From CAWDMC01 sp963803295 (GTDB lineage Bacteria > Acidobacteriota > Terriglobia > UBA7540): a stretch of DNA of 64,000 nucleotides. The stretch lies in assembly GCA_963803295.1 (NCBI GenBank), contig CAWDMC010000008.1:1-64000 (forward strand). Reading direction: 5' to 3'. This document shows positions 18,276-26,872 of this stretch, one piece after another (within the stretch, counting starts at the first letter, position 1; every line of letters begins with the position of its first letter). The notes beneath the pieces are model-generated. The model saw only the letters and a program-made list of their open reading frames with translations. It had not been told where the DNA came from and ran no database searches. The position numbers and the translations under genes are program-made.

Positions 18276-19615
18276 CGTCGCTCCTCTGCCGCGAAGAGCG
18301 ATTCCGGGACGCGGGTGCAGCCAGTGAGCAGGTCATTCATGAGACCGGACTTGACGTATCGCATTTTCTCCAGGGTTAAGTCCTCCACCTGCCGGTAACT
18401 ATCAATCGTCGACCACAGGGCAACCATCTTTTCCTGTTCAACTATGGGGGGACGAGCTACGGGAAGAAGCGCGAGCTTCTCTTGCGTCAGATGGGCAATG
18501 CTTGTTTGGGAGGTCAGATTGACAAACCCCCCACACTCCGAGGTGCGCCGCATGAAAGCAACCATGTACTCAGGCAAAATGAGATTTCCGAGCGCCCGGA
18601 GACGGTGGATCGCCTTCTGGAAATAACATTCAGCCACTTCGCCCCGCCATATCGCGGTTCTCCCAACTTCGCCACCTTCACAGACTAAAAGGTCACCAAC
18701 ACGAAGTGCGTACCTGAGCCTCTCAGCCGGAGTGAAATCCATGTGTTCGAGGTCACGGCAATTTACCTGATCCCAGAGTACGTGCCGATTCGCCAGATAC
18801 GGCCTGGCTGAAGTGCCCGCTCTTGCTCGAGGGCTGAGCATTTTTCCCAGTTGCATTTCGAATAAGATTCCGAGGGGCTCGACCTTCCACTCCCTGGGCA
18901 TACGCCCGATAGCCGATTCCTGGAACTGTTCGGGATGAGCCAAGAGGTCGCGCAGTTGACCGTTTGCGTCGAGGCCGCGAGTGAGCAGGTCATGTACGAG
19001 GCCGGCACGCACCTGCTTGAGCTTCGCAATCACCGCCTCCGTGTTCCTTATAGCCTCGTCTACTGAACGAAGTATCGCCCCGACCGCTTTCTGCTCATGC
19101 GGTTGCGGAAGATAGGCTGGTGCCCTCTGGACACTTGCAAGAGGCAAGCCGTAACGCGTCAACCCGTTTGCCTGCCTGCCGAAATACCGAGCCAAGCGGC
19201 TGTGACCCATTTGCTTTGCCAGAAATGTAGGATCGACTTCGTCAGGGTTCGGCCGTATCAGGGCCAAGTGGTAGCCGCAAACGAGGTTATAGGGAACGTG
19301 ATCGACGACGGCGGCGACACCGATGTCATCTGGCGTTTCCGAGTCCTTCGTGATAATCACATCACCGATCTGGAGGCTGAATCGCTCGATCTCGGAATCT
19401 GTTGCGGAGGCTCGCATGAAATCCAAATCATCCGAGATGTAAGAATTGTTGTAAACGTCCGTATAGTTGCACAGCCGAACCGGTTCCTCGGAGGCGTGAT
19501 TAAGCTTATCTACGCTGCTGAACCGAATGTCCGCAACCTGTCCCAGCGGCACATCCCGCCAGTCATTCGGACAACAGGATGTCCTGGCTCTCGGCGTCAA
19601 TAAATCACCGGTCAT
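18272..19615 (-). CDS. hsdS: Type I restriction enzyme, S (specificity) subunit
   Basis: This 447-aa protein has two target-recognition halves, each followed by a conserved helical spacer: near residues 170-215 (PPHEQKAVGAILRSVD-like, ending LLTRGLD) and at the C-terminus (VEQEKMVALWSTIDSYR, ending NDLLTG). The duplicated TRD-spacer layout is diagnostic of HsdS, which reads the bipartite DNA site and scaffolds two HsdM subunits. The start overlaps the end of hsdM by 11 bases and its stop overlaps the hsdR start, so the three are co-translated. Confidence 0.93.
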   Translation of the reverse strand: MTGDLLTPRARTSCCPNDWRDVPLGQVADIRFSSVDKLNHASEEPVRLCNYTDVYNNSYISDDLDFMRASATDSEIERFSLQIGDVIITKDSETPDDIGVAAVVDHVPYNLVCGYHLALIRPNPDEVDPTFLAKQMGHSRLARYFGRQANGLTRYGLPLASVQRAPAYLPQPHEQKAVGAILRSVDEAIRNTEAVIAKLKQVRAGLVHDLLTRGLDANGQLRDLLAHPEQFQESAIGRMPREWKVEPLGILFEMQLGKMLSPRARAGTSARPYLANRHVLWDQVNCRDLEHMDFTPAERLRYALRVGDLLVCEGGEVGRTAIWRGEVAECYFQKAIHRLRALGNLILPEYMVAFMRRTSECGGFVNLTSQTSIAHLTQEKLALLPVARPPIVEQEKMVALWSTIDSYRQVEDLTLEKMRYVKSGLMNDLLTGCTRVPESLFAAEERR

Positions 19616-22256
19616 ATCCGAGCTCCCCCAGCGTAGCTAGCAGCCGAGTCGCTACCTCCTCACGCTCCCGGCCGATGGCACCAAGCGGCTTAGAGTACTT
19701 CTGCCAAAGCCCGCCAACCAGTTCGGTTAGCGTCGCGCGTTTTTCACTCACAGCCGCATCAAGGCCACTTTGGACATCTCGAGCGAACAGTTCGAGCACC
19801 GTCGTGCGCCTCTGCTCTTCTGTCAGCGCATTGCATCGAGTTTTCAATTCATTCACGAACGCGGCAGTCAGATCGCGATAGCGCGCTCGGGCCTCGGCGG
19901 AAGCCTTCTTGATCTGCTCATACGGTGCCAGCAAAGCTTCGATTTCCGCAAGTTTGTCGAGAACCGGATTCAACACCGCTCGGGTTTCGTCGGCAAGTCG
20001 CTGGTCGGCATCTGTCGCGCGCGCCTTCGCGGCGGCTTTCTCCAATTTCGCAAGTCGCTTCAGGGACTCCAAGTTCTCCGCCTTCAGTTCCCGAGTTTGC
20101 CGCTCCAAATCCTTCGCATAATTCCAGTTCGCTAATTCTTCCTCATCTGCCTCCTCCGGCGGGTTGCTCTGCTCGAACGTGTCCTTCTCGCCTTTAAGCC
20201 GGGCGACTTCGGCCCGGGCCTGGGCGATCTGGTCGAGGTAATCCGCCATGGTCCGCCGGACAAGCCTATGTCCGAAGGGATCAAACGCCGGGCCCGCAGC
20301 TTCGTCGTCCTCCACTGCATCAGCGATCGCGTCAACCCATCCGTCGATCACGCCGAGAAAGCCGTTTTCCAACAGCGTCTTGAAATCGGGTAGGGTTTCG
20401 TTCCACCAACTAGCGATGACGCCGGCCAACTTGAAGCGATCCAGCACCCGGAGCGCCAGGAGTGCCGCCACAAAGGACTCCAGGAATTCTCGGCGGACCG
20501 CGTTCAAGTTACGACGCGTTGGCAGCTCTGCAACTTCCGGCGCGTGGGCGCTCCACCATCCGGAAAACTCCTCTTTGAGTTGCCCAGCACGCTCCTGCAC
20601 GCCAGCATCATTCTCGACAAGCGGGCGGATTTCGGATTTGTCATGTATCTCCGGCCGAAAGTCGTGATAGCGGGAGTCATTCTCCCGAAGCGCGAAGACT
20701 TGCCTCGGGTCAAATGCAAGCGCGGCGAAGAGTTCGCGCTGCGAGTCCACTTCGGCCGCGGGCACGCCACCCAACAAATGCGCCCGCACGTCGTGGGACT
20801 CCGGGGGCGGCGAGTTGTCCACATAGCGGCGAATGTTCAGATTGTAATCATTCACTGGTTCCACGATCGCGGACAAAGGAACGCGGCGCGCGTAACAGTT
20901 TACGTCTTCAAAGCGCTCGAATGTCGAAGCGATCTTTTCGATGTGCTCGGGACGGAGATAATTCTGCGCCCGGCCGGCATAGAATTCTGCGTCAGCATTG
21001 ATGAAGAGAATGTGGCCACGCCGTACCTCCGCCTTGTTCGGATTGGGAGCCCGGCCGCTCAGATTCGGACGCATCACCAGGATGCAGGCTGGTATCCCCG
21101 CTCCGTAGAACAGGTTGGGCGGAAGGCCGACAATCGCCTCGATCAGGTCCTGGTCGATGAACTTCTTGCGAATCTCTTTCTCCGCCCCTCCGCGGAAAAG
21201 GACGCCGTTCGGCATCACCGTTGTCACAATGCCACCGGGCTTGCACACTGCCAGCATATGCTGAGCGAACATCAGATCGGCCTTTTTGCCCGTCGTCGGG
21301 CACCAACCCCAACGGAAGCGTTCGGGGAACTCCATGTTAGTCCGGCTATAATTCTGGCTGAACGGCGGATTGGCAATCACGCGATCGAAGCGTTCCAGCT
21401 CGCCACCTTCCCGGTGAAGAGGATGGAGCAGTGTATCCTCGTGTTGGATGTCGGCTCCCGAGATGCCATGCAGGAGCATGTTTAGCTTACAAATCGACCA
21501 AGCCGCAGCGTCGTTCACCTGGCCGCAGAGCCGAAGGTTCGATACATCGCCGCCTGATTGCTCGACATACTCTCGGCTGATGATCAACATGCCGCCCGAA
21601 CCGCATGTTGGGTCATAAACGCTCATCCCAGGCTTCGGCTGGAGCAGCCGCACCATCAGCCGGATTACGTCCCGCGGGGTGTAGAAGTCGCCGCCCTTCT
21701 TCCCGGCTGACTCGGCGAACATATTGATAAGGAATTCATAGGCCGCTCCGAGCAGATCCGTGAATTGGAAGTCTTCGTTCCGAAGACGGTAGCGGCTGAA
21801 GTGGCGCACCAGGTCTTTGCAGGCCTCATCCGAAACCACGCGCCTGTTGGCCTGCACGCGCATAAACTGGATGTGATCTAAGACATGTTCAAGGCTCGAA
21901 TTGTGCTCCGTCAGCGCGCCAAGTGCCTTGTCGAGCACTCCGCCGTAGGGTTCTGTGGCGTCGTTCAGTTTGCCCTGCAGGTACGGCCAGCGGGCGCGCT
22001 CGGGGACGAAAAACGAATCGTAGTAGTCAGGGTTCTCGCCGTAATCTGCTTCCGCCTGCTCCGGGGGAATCCCTTGTGCGATCTTGTCCTGTACCACGCC
22101 ATCGTGCTCGCCCTGCCAAACGTCGGAGCACCGCTTCAGGAACAGCATCCCGAAGATGTAATCCTTGTACGTTGCCGCATCCAGACCCTCCTGGCGTAGC
22201 CGATCAGCGGCAGAGTAAAGATGGCGTTCAAGCTTTGCAAGCGATAGTTTCGGCAT
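19605..22256 (-). CDS. hsdM: Type I restriction enzyme, M (adenine methyltransferase) subunit
   Basis: I chose the ATG at 22256 (MPKLSLAKLE), since the longer reading upstream has a GC-rich, non-family N-terminus. The HsdM N-terminal helical domain is followed by the SAM-binding motif DPTCGSGGM (residues 215-223) and the catalytic NPPF (296-299), diagnostic of N6-adenine methyltransferases. At 883 aa it is much longer than classical HsdM (about 500-530). The extra C-terminal 350 residues are helical, with coiled-coil character (EVARLKGEKDTFEQ, LKAENLESLKRLAKLEKAA). Such extended HsdM proteins occur in some type I families. Confidence 0.93.
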   Translation of the reverse strand: MPKLSLAKLERHLYSAADRLRQEGLDAATYKDYIFGMLFLKRCSDVWQGEHDGVVQDKIAQGIPPEQAEADYGENPDYYDSFFVPERARWPYLQGKLNDATEPYGGVLDKALGALTEHNSSLEHVLDHIQFMRVQANRRVVSDEACKDLVRHFSRYRLRNEDFQFTDLLGAAYEFLINMFAESAGKKGGDFYTPRDVIRLMVRLLQPKPGMSVYDPTCGSGGMLIISREYVEQSGGDVSNLRLCGQVNDAAAWSICKLNMLLHGISGADIQHEDTLLHPLHREGGELERFDRVIANPPFSQNYSRTNMEFPERFRWGWCPTTGKKADLMFAQHMLAVCKPGGIVTTVMPNGVLFRGGAEKEIRKKFIDQDLIEAIVGLPPNLFYGAGIPACILVMRPNLSGRAPNPNKAEVRRGHILFINADAEFYAGRAQNYLRPEHIEKIASTFERFEDVNCYARRVPLSAIVEPVNDYNLNIRRYVDNSPPPESHDVRAHLLGGVPAAEVDSQRELFAALAFDPRQVFALRENDSRYHDFRPEIHDKSEIRPLVENDAGVQERAGQLKEEFSGWWSAHAPEVAELPTRRNLNAVRREFLESFVAALLALRVLDRFKLAGVIASWWNETLPDFKTLLENGFLGVIDGWVDAIADAVEDDEAAGPAFDPFGHRLVRRTMADYLDQIAQARAEVARLKGEKDTFEQSNPPEEADEEELANWNYAKDLERQTRELKAENLESLKRLAKLEKAAAKARATDADQRLADETRAVLNPVLDKLAEIEALLAPYEQIKKASAEARARYRDLTAAFVNELKTRCNALTEEQRRTTVLELFARDVQSGLDAAVSEKRATLTELVGGLWQKYSKPLGAIGREREEVATRLLATLGELGYDR

Positions 22257-22372
22257 CGTCGAACTCTCATTATGTCGGCGGCGCAGAGCGAGCCCCGCCC
22301 CGCGCAGCGCGGCGATAATTGTCGCACACAAACTCCCTGCATGTTAACCGGCAGTCATCCCGCCCTTGCGAT

Positions 22373-23968
22373 TCACAGATGGCGGATAGCAAAACGAGCC
22401 AACGAATCGATCGCCCGACCCAGCGCCCATGTGGGGACAAACTTAAACGATTTCGCGACCGAAGGCACATCGTAACCGGAAAGACCCAACACCAGGCTGC
22501 CGAGCGCGCAGTTCGCAATCCTCACGAAGCGGCGTGTCTTCAGGAATCTTCTCTCATTCTGAATGGGCATCTCCTCAAGGATCTCGCGCCGCTGCTCCGG
22601 ATTGAGAAACTCTCGATACGGCTCAAGCCCACTTCGGAACCGCCGCAAATTGTCACGGAATTCACTCGTGGTAGTTCGGGGAAGATACCAGACATTGAAG
22701 AAGACCAAAAACAGCCCGTATCCGATCAGGATGGCACTGTATGTCTTTCCATTTAATTGGACTGCGGTGGTGGAAAGCAATACGCCGCCGGTGACTCCTA
22801 GCGTTGTAAAAACTGATTTCCGCAGCGACTCATTCAGCTCGTTCAGAAATTTGTGCAGCGACTCTGCGGCGCTATTCGTGTAGTGGGATACTTCTTTACC
22901 TAACTCAAAAAAGTCCTTGAGCTTTTCCTGGACAAACCCAGCATAGTTGGCTTTTGCCGAAGACAGAATCTCGGGCAGCCACAGTTCCAGTGACCGCAGA
23001 TTCATCGCGGGGTCAGGCCCCAGGTGCTGAGTTACCAAGTTTCGTGAAATCGTGAGCGCGGCACTCGGATGCGGAACGTCTCGATAAATCCACGAGTACA
23101 AGTCGTCACACCCGTCCGCAGTTGCCTCGTTCAAGAGTGCGCTCCCATTGACTGTAATTTGGCGCTTACTCACCCCCCAAAAAGTCAATTGCGCTTGTCG
23201 GCCATCGAGCCCCGAAACGTTGGCAATCGCGAAGAGGCTCAATGCGCCCTTAAGTGAACGCAGCCATGCGCCGAGCTCAGCCAGATCACCGGAGGCTTGG
23301 GTGAACTCGAAGTATTCCGGCAGATATACTCTATCGATTCCCTGCCATGCACATTCTCGCTGAATCATTTCCACTCCTTTCGCTGCGTCCGCGAAAGCCG
23401 GGGCCGAATACCCCACATCCTTGAGATGTGCCCAATCGGTCACACTAAGAAACGGCCCATCAAAAAATACCTCCCGATCGAAAAGAACGAATATTGTCTT
23501 CCTATCCTGGTCAGGGAATAGTGCGAGGAATTGGTCTTTAAGCGGGAGATGTCGCTTTCTGAACAGAGTGGATAGCTGGAATATCGGGAAAACCCTGAAT
23601 TGCTCTCTATCTAAACCCGCAGCCCCAGCTACACCCTGCTTGAGAATTGTCACGCTCAGGTCGGCTGTCCAAGGCTCCTGTAAAGGCTCGGCATCCGCAA
23701 CATAGCCTCGAAGCCGATCCTTCCAATTTGGCTCTTGCGAGGCTATACGGTGAGACGGCAAAGAAGAGATGTCCAGGTACGTCTTTTGCAGCTCGGGACT
23801 GACGATGGCACTTGCCGCTTCGATCTTCGCGTAATCCAGACTCCGTACGGCGGCTCGCCCAAGTGTTGTCTCAACCCGAAAATGCTCATAATCCTCCGAA
23901 AGGCGGGGTTCAAGGCCGCCCGACACCGCCCGATAGGCCTCAATAAGCCTTGGCGTCAGCATTTGCAT
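22373..23968 (-). CDS. Unknown 531-aa protein with C-terminal membrane segments
   Basis: No family was recognised. The first roughly 370 residues look soluble and mixed alpha/beta. Two hydrophobic segments follow near residues 390-430 (TLGVTGGVLLSTTAVQL and a segment ending FLVFFNVWYL), and another hydrophobic stretch lies near the C-terminus (CALGSLVLGLSGY). The start lies 2 bp from the stop of the upstream NdpA-like gene, so the pair is almost certainly one operon. MQML at 23968 or the next Met, 6 bases later, could be the start. It lies 117 bp upstream of hsdM on the same strand. A membrane-anchored partner of the NdpA-like protein is plausible but inferred. Confidence 0.7.
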   Translation of the reverse strand: MQMLTPRLIEAYRAVSGGLEPRLSEDYEHFRVETTLGRAAVRSLDYAKIEAASAIVSPELQKTYLDISSLPSHRIASQEPNWKDRLRGYVADAEPLQEPWTADLSVTILKQGVAGAAGLDREQFRVFPIFQLSTLFRKRHLPLKDQFLALFPDQDRKTIFVLFDREVFFDGPFLSVTDWAHLKDVGYSAPAFADAAKGVEMIQRECAWQGIDRVYLPEYFEFTQASGDLAELGAWLRSLKGALSLFAIANVSGLDGRQAQLTFWGVSKRQITVNGSALLNEATADGCDDLYSWIYRDVPHPSAALTISRNLVTQHLGPDPAMNLRSLELWLPEILSSAKANYAGFVQEKLKDFFELGKEVSHYTNSAAESLHKFLNELNESLRKSVFTTLGVTGGVLLSTTAVQLNGKTYSAILIGYGLFLVFFNVWYLPRTTTSEFRDNLRRFRSGLEPYREFLNPEQRREILEEMPIQNERRFLKTRRFVRIANCALGSLVLGLSGYDVPSVAKSFKFVPTWALGRAIDSLARFAIRHL

Positions 23969-23970
23969 CT

Positions 23971-24993
23971 TCAGCTCACGACCTGGTACGTTCGACTTCG
24001 CATCTGCACAATCGTCACTTCCGGGTCATCAGGGTCGCGCGTTGTTCGGAAGAAGCCTGGGTCTTCAAGGTCAGCCTCCTTTATTTTGATCTCTGCTTTG
24101 TCCAAGCGAATCTTCCGGGTTCTCAGAAAGCGTGCTGCCGTATCATGGTCAACGGTGAATTCTGTGTCTAGCCCCTTCTCAGCGAAATAATCCAACAACT
24201 CATTTGCCCGTGCGGGCGTTGCGACATGAGCACGTGCGAATTCTTCGACATTGATCTGCCGCGAACGCAATGCGGCATCGCAAGCCTTCATCAGATCTGT
24301 TGCCTCTTGAGGTGCGATTTCATTTTCCTTAAGCTTCTGATTAACCCAGTTGCGGAAATGTGTGTAGAACTCCTTTGTCCTGATTGTGTCGTCTTTGCAA
24401 AAACGGCAGCGCAAAAACTGCTTTTGAAAGAAGTTCGCCACCTCGTCGGTCCGCGATTGCATATCAAGAATCAAAATTTCGGGGACCGAATCGCCGGTGG
24501 ATCTTCGGATAAACGCAAACTTCTGCAGGTGCCCCTGGGGGTCAGGCAGTGCATGCCCTTCAGGAACGAAGTCAACTGACTGTCCGACTTGTGCTCGAAA
24601 GATTGGATGCGGGTCCATTTTTAGAATTGCTAGGAATCTGTAATTCTCGTCGCTGTTCTTGCAGAGGCAAACCGCAAGGAAACCTGGATCGATATTTCGG
24701 TTGGCGCCCATGCATTCATAGAGTGCGTCTGCGACCTTCCCGCTCTCCTCTGCAAAAACCGAGGGGCGTGAGAGAATCTTTCGGCAGGAGACTGCGACGC
24801 CACCCAGCGGTTCCTCGAAAACTGCAGCGCGGGGCCGCTGGAGCATCGAGCACTTGCGTAAGTGCCCAGTCATGAAATCTCCCACCTCGGTGGAAAAAGG
24901 CTTGGCCTCACGTGAAATTACCTTCTTCCCTTCCAAGTGGTCAAGCTCATGGGCGATCAATTTCTCGAGCGTTATGTTCTTAAGCCTACGCAT
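23971..24993 (-). CDS. Nucleoid-associated protein NdpA/YejK-like (NA37 family)
   Basis: The 340-aa protein resembles the NA37 family: an N-terminal strand-helix part (ITLEKLIAHELDHL), the SGKVADALYECMGANRNIDPG segment typical of the family (paired here with a preceding FMTGHLRKC helix), and a basic C-terminal region. Family members bind nucleoid DNA or RNA and some occur in conflict systems. The ATG at 24993 was chosen because sequence similarity begins there and TTGGGGG precedes it; an upstream in-frame ATG at 25107 would add 38 residues of uncertain value. It is coupled to the downstream membrane protein gene. Confidence 0.65.
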   Translation of the reverse strand: MRRLKNITLEKLIAHELDHLEGKKVISREAKPFSTEVGDFMTGHLRKCSMLQRPRAAVFEEPLGGVAVSCRKILSRPSVFAEESGKVADALYECMGANRNIDPGFLAVCLCKNSDENYRFLAILKMDPHPIFRAQVGQSVDFVPEGHALPDPQGHLQKFAFIRRSTGDSVPEILILDMQSRTDEVANFFQKQFLRCRFCKDDTIRTKEFYTHFRNWVNQKLKENEIAPQEATDLMKACDAALRSRQINVEEFARAHVATPARANELLDYFAEKGLDTEFTVDHDTAARFLRTRKIRLDKAEIKIKEADLEDPGFFRTTRDPDDPEVTIVQMRSRTYQVVS

Positions 24994-25234
24994 GGATACC
25001 CCCAACCAGCACTCAGGATACGCAGACACCGAGGCAACAGTGAGTAACTGCCGACTTCCCAGTCCCTTTTGAGGTCCCTCGCCAACTTGCTGACCGAGCA
25101 TCGGCACGTGTTCGTCCTAAATACCGAGCGCCAGACCTCCCCAAATCTTTGAGCCGCCGACCGGCAGCCATCGATCACGCCATTGAGAGCACCTAAAGTA
25201 TCACGTTGTCGCTCGAACTCTGCCCAGTCTAGCA

Positions 25235-25513
25235 TATTCGCTTTTCATTCGCCACCTCCAGCAAATCAGAAAAATCAGGGAAATCAGGGGAAAATCAGGG
25301 AGCCCCACGACAAACAAACTTCATCGGGCGCACTGCTCTGAGGTCCGCCTGTGCTTTCCCTGGTCACCCTCCTTTTCTAACGCCTCTGCTTCTTGCAGCC
25401 ACGGCGAGTTGGGAAAAACTCCTGCGCGCTGGCGGCACGGCGGGCTCCTGCTTTATCGCAACTGCGACACCCTACCGGTTTTGGTTCCTCCGGAAAAATC
25501 AAAAAGCGCGATT
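25235..25513. other. Spacer between the NdpA-like gene and the Tn7-like transposon
   Basis: No convincing gene is present. On the minus strand an ATG at 25235 opens an 87-codon frame with a fairly natural start (MLDWAEFERQRDTLG), and a GGAGGTG lies 24-30 bases upstream of it. It overlaps the NdpA-like gene and could be a small leader gene or chance. Tandem AAATCAG repeats occupy 25263-25300. Confidence 0.35.
25263..25300 (+). repeat. Four AAATCAG repeats at 9-11 bp spacing
   Basis: AAATCAG occurs at 25263, 25272, 25281 and 25292, three of them followed by GG. The regular spacing near one helical turn, just upstream of the minus-strand NdpA-like operon, could be a regulator binding array. It could also be a simple short repeat. 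Confidence 0.5.
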
Positions 25514-25640
25514 TGTGACTTGAAGCATCATTTGGCCGTTTTTGAACCATCGTTTGGCCGCTGACTATGGCGTAAGTCCTTTAGATTCCGACGTACGCCA
25601 AAATGCCCGATCCAGGGGTTTGAACCATCGCTTGGCCGTA
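25514..25640 (+). repeat. Left transposon end with three TnsB-type binding sites
   Basis: Sites are near 25519-25538 (TTGAAGCATCATTTGGCCG), 25541-25560 (TTGAACCATCGTTTGGCCG) and 25619-25638 (TTGAACCATCGCTTGGCCG). A shared block GTAAGTCCTTTA lies between sites two and three. The remaining 25641-25798 shows no gene. Confidence 0.85.
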
Positions 25641-25798
25641 AGTACAGAATCGGAAATATCCCGGCGGCGGCGGTGCCATTAATCGAGACTTGCAGGCATG
25701 ATCGCCAGGGCGTGGCAATGTGCTATCAGGCGTGACGACTTCAGTAAGGTACACCTGGACACAATCTGTGCAGGAAGGGCGACCCCTGAGCGCGTCAA

Positions 25799-26461
25799 TC
25801 ATTCGCGAAGGGCCATTCTGAGGAGGGAACGATTAACCTGCAAATGCAAACCGCCGTTGTAGTCGATGAAGCCCAGCTTCCTGAACTTGTTCATAAAGGA
25901 GCTCACCCTAGGCCGGCTGGCGCCAACCATCTGCGACAGAGTCTCCTGACTGATCCTCGGAATTACAGGCTGAGGTTTGCCCTCTTGACCAAAGTTGGCA
26001 AGCAGCAAGAGCACGCGGGCGAGCCGCTTCTCGGTTGAATTGAAAAGCTGATCTACTAGGTCTTCTTCGACTCGAACGGTGCGAGCCAGCGTGTATGACA
26101 CGAAGCGGTCGGCAAACTCGGCGTCCTGGTGAAGCAGGCGCACGACCGCGTCTTTCTCAAAGCAAAATACGGTCGAATGCCCCAAGGAGGCTGCGCTCGC
26201 CATGCGAAGAGGGTGCCCCGCTACCAAGCTGCTTTCGCCAAAGAACTGACCAGGCTCAACCACACCAATGACGGCTTCTTTGCCGCGCTTGGATATGACT
26301 GTGACTTTGACTTTGCCCTTTTGAAGGTAAAACACCGCATCAGCCGGATCCCCTTGCGAGAAAATACGTTGCCGGTTACGGAATTCATGAGCGGACTTTC
26401 CATTCTGGAGCTTTTCCAGGAAATCGTCCGGAGCGGCGGACTCGGTCGGTTTGCGTGCCAT
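25799..26461 (-). CDS. Crp/Fnr-family transcription regulator inside the Tn7-like element
   Basis: The 220-aa protein has a cyclic-nucleotide-binding-type beta-barrel (IFSQGDPADAVFYLQKGKVK, then EPGQFFGESSLV). A C-terminal winged helix follows, with recognition helix QETLSQMVGASRPRVSSFM. There is no N-terminal Cys cluster, so it is not an oxygen-sensing FNR type. I chose the ATG at 26461. It is the only gene between tniQ and the left end, separated from tniQ by 411 bp, so it probably has its own promoter. It may be cargo or may regulate the element; the sequence does not tell which. Confidence 0.88.
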   Translation of the reverse strand: MARKPTESAAPDDFLEKLQNGKSAHEFRNRQRIFSQGDPADAVFYLQKGKVKVTVISKRGKEAVIGVVEPGQFFGESSLVAGHPLRMASAASLGHSTVFCFEKDAVVRLLHQDAEFADRFVSYTLARTVRVEEDLVDQLFNSTEKRLARVLLLLANFGQEGKPQPVIPRISQETLSQMVGASRPRVSSFMNKFRKLGFIDYNGGLHLQVNRSLLRMALRE

Positions 26462-26872
26462 AAAGCACCTTCCAGTGAGGTTGAGTCTTCCAACCTGCAC
26501 CCAAGGACCCGATGCCCAGGGTCGATCTTAGTACGGACGAGCGTCGGGCGCAATGGCACCGGGTCTGCCCTATTTTCGCGCCAGCCGAGACTCATTTTCC
26601 AGTGATTGCGAGGTGTTGCCCAAAGGGGAAATTCTGTCCCTTGGCGTTCTTTGTGATGACGGATCTTATACTTGGCTCCCTTTCAATTCCCTGGGGGCGG
26701 CGGCGTTTCCGCGCCGGCAGCAGAAGCTGCGACCCTCGGGCGGCTCACGCACAATTCCATGATGTACCCGCGGCTCGAATCACGATTGTGTGGACAGGAT
26801 GTTCCCGGTTACCTTCACTCCACATCAGCGAGCAGTCAAGCGGGCGCCATAGACCGGGGACCGGACTGCGGC
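26462..26872. other. Intergenic stretch between tniQ and the Crp/Fnr gene
   Basis: A 411-bp region with no convincing gene on either strand; the open frames here are short and lack ribosome sites. I looked for CRISPR-like repeats and saw none. It should contain the Crp/Fnr promoter. Confidence 0.5.
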
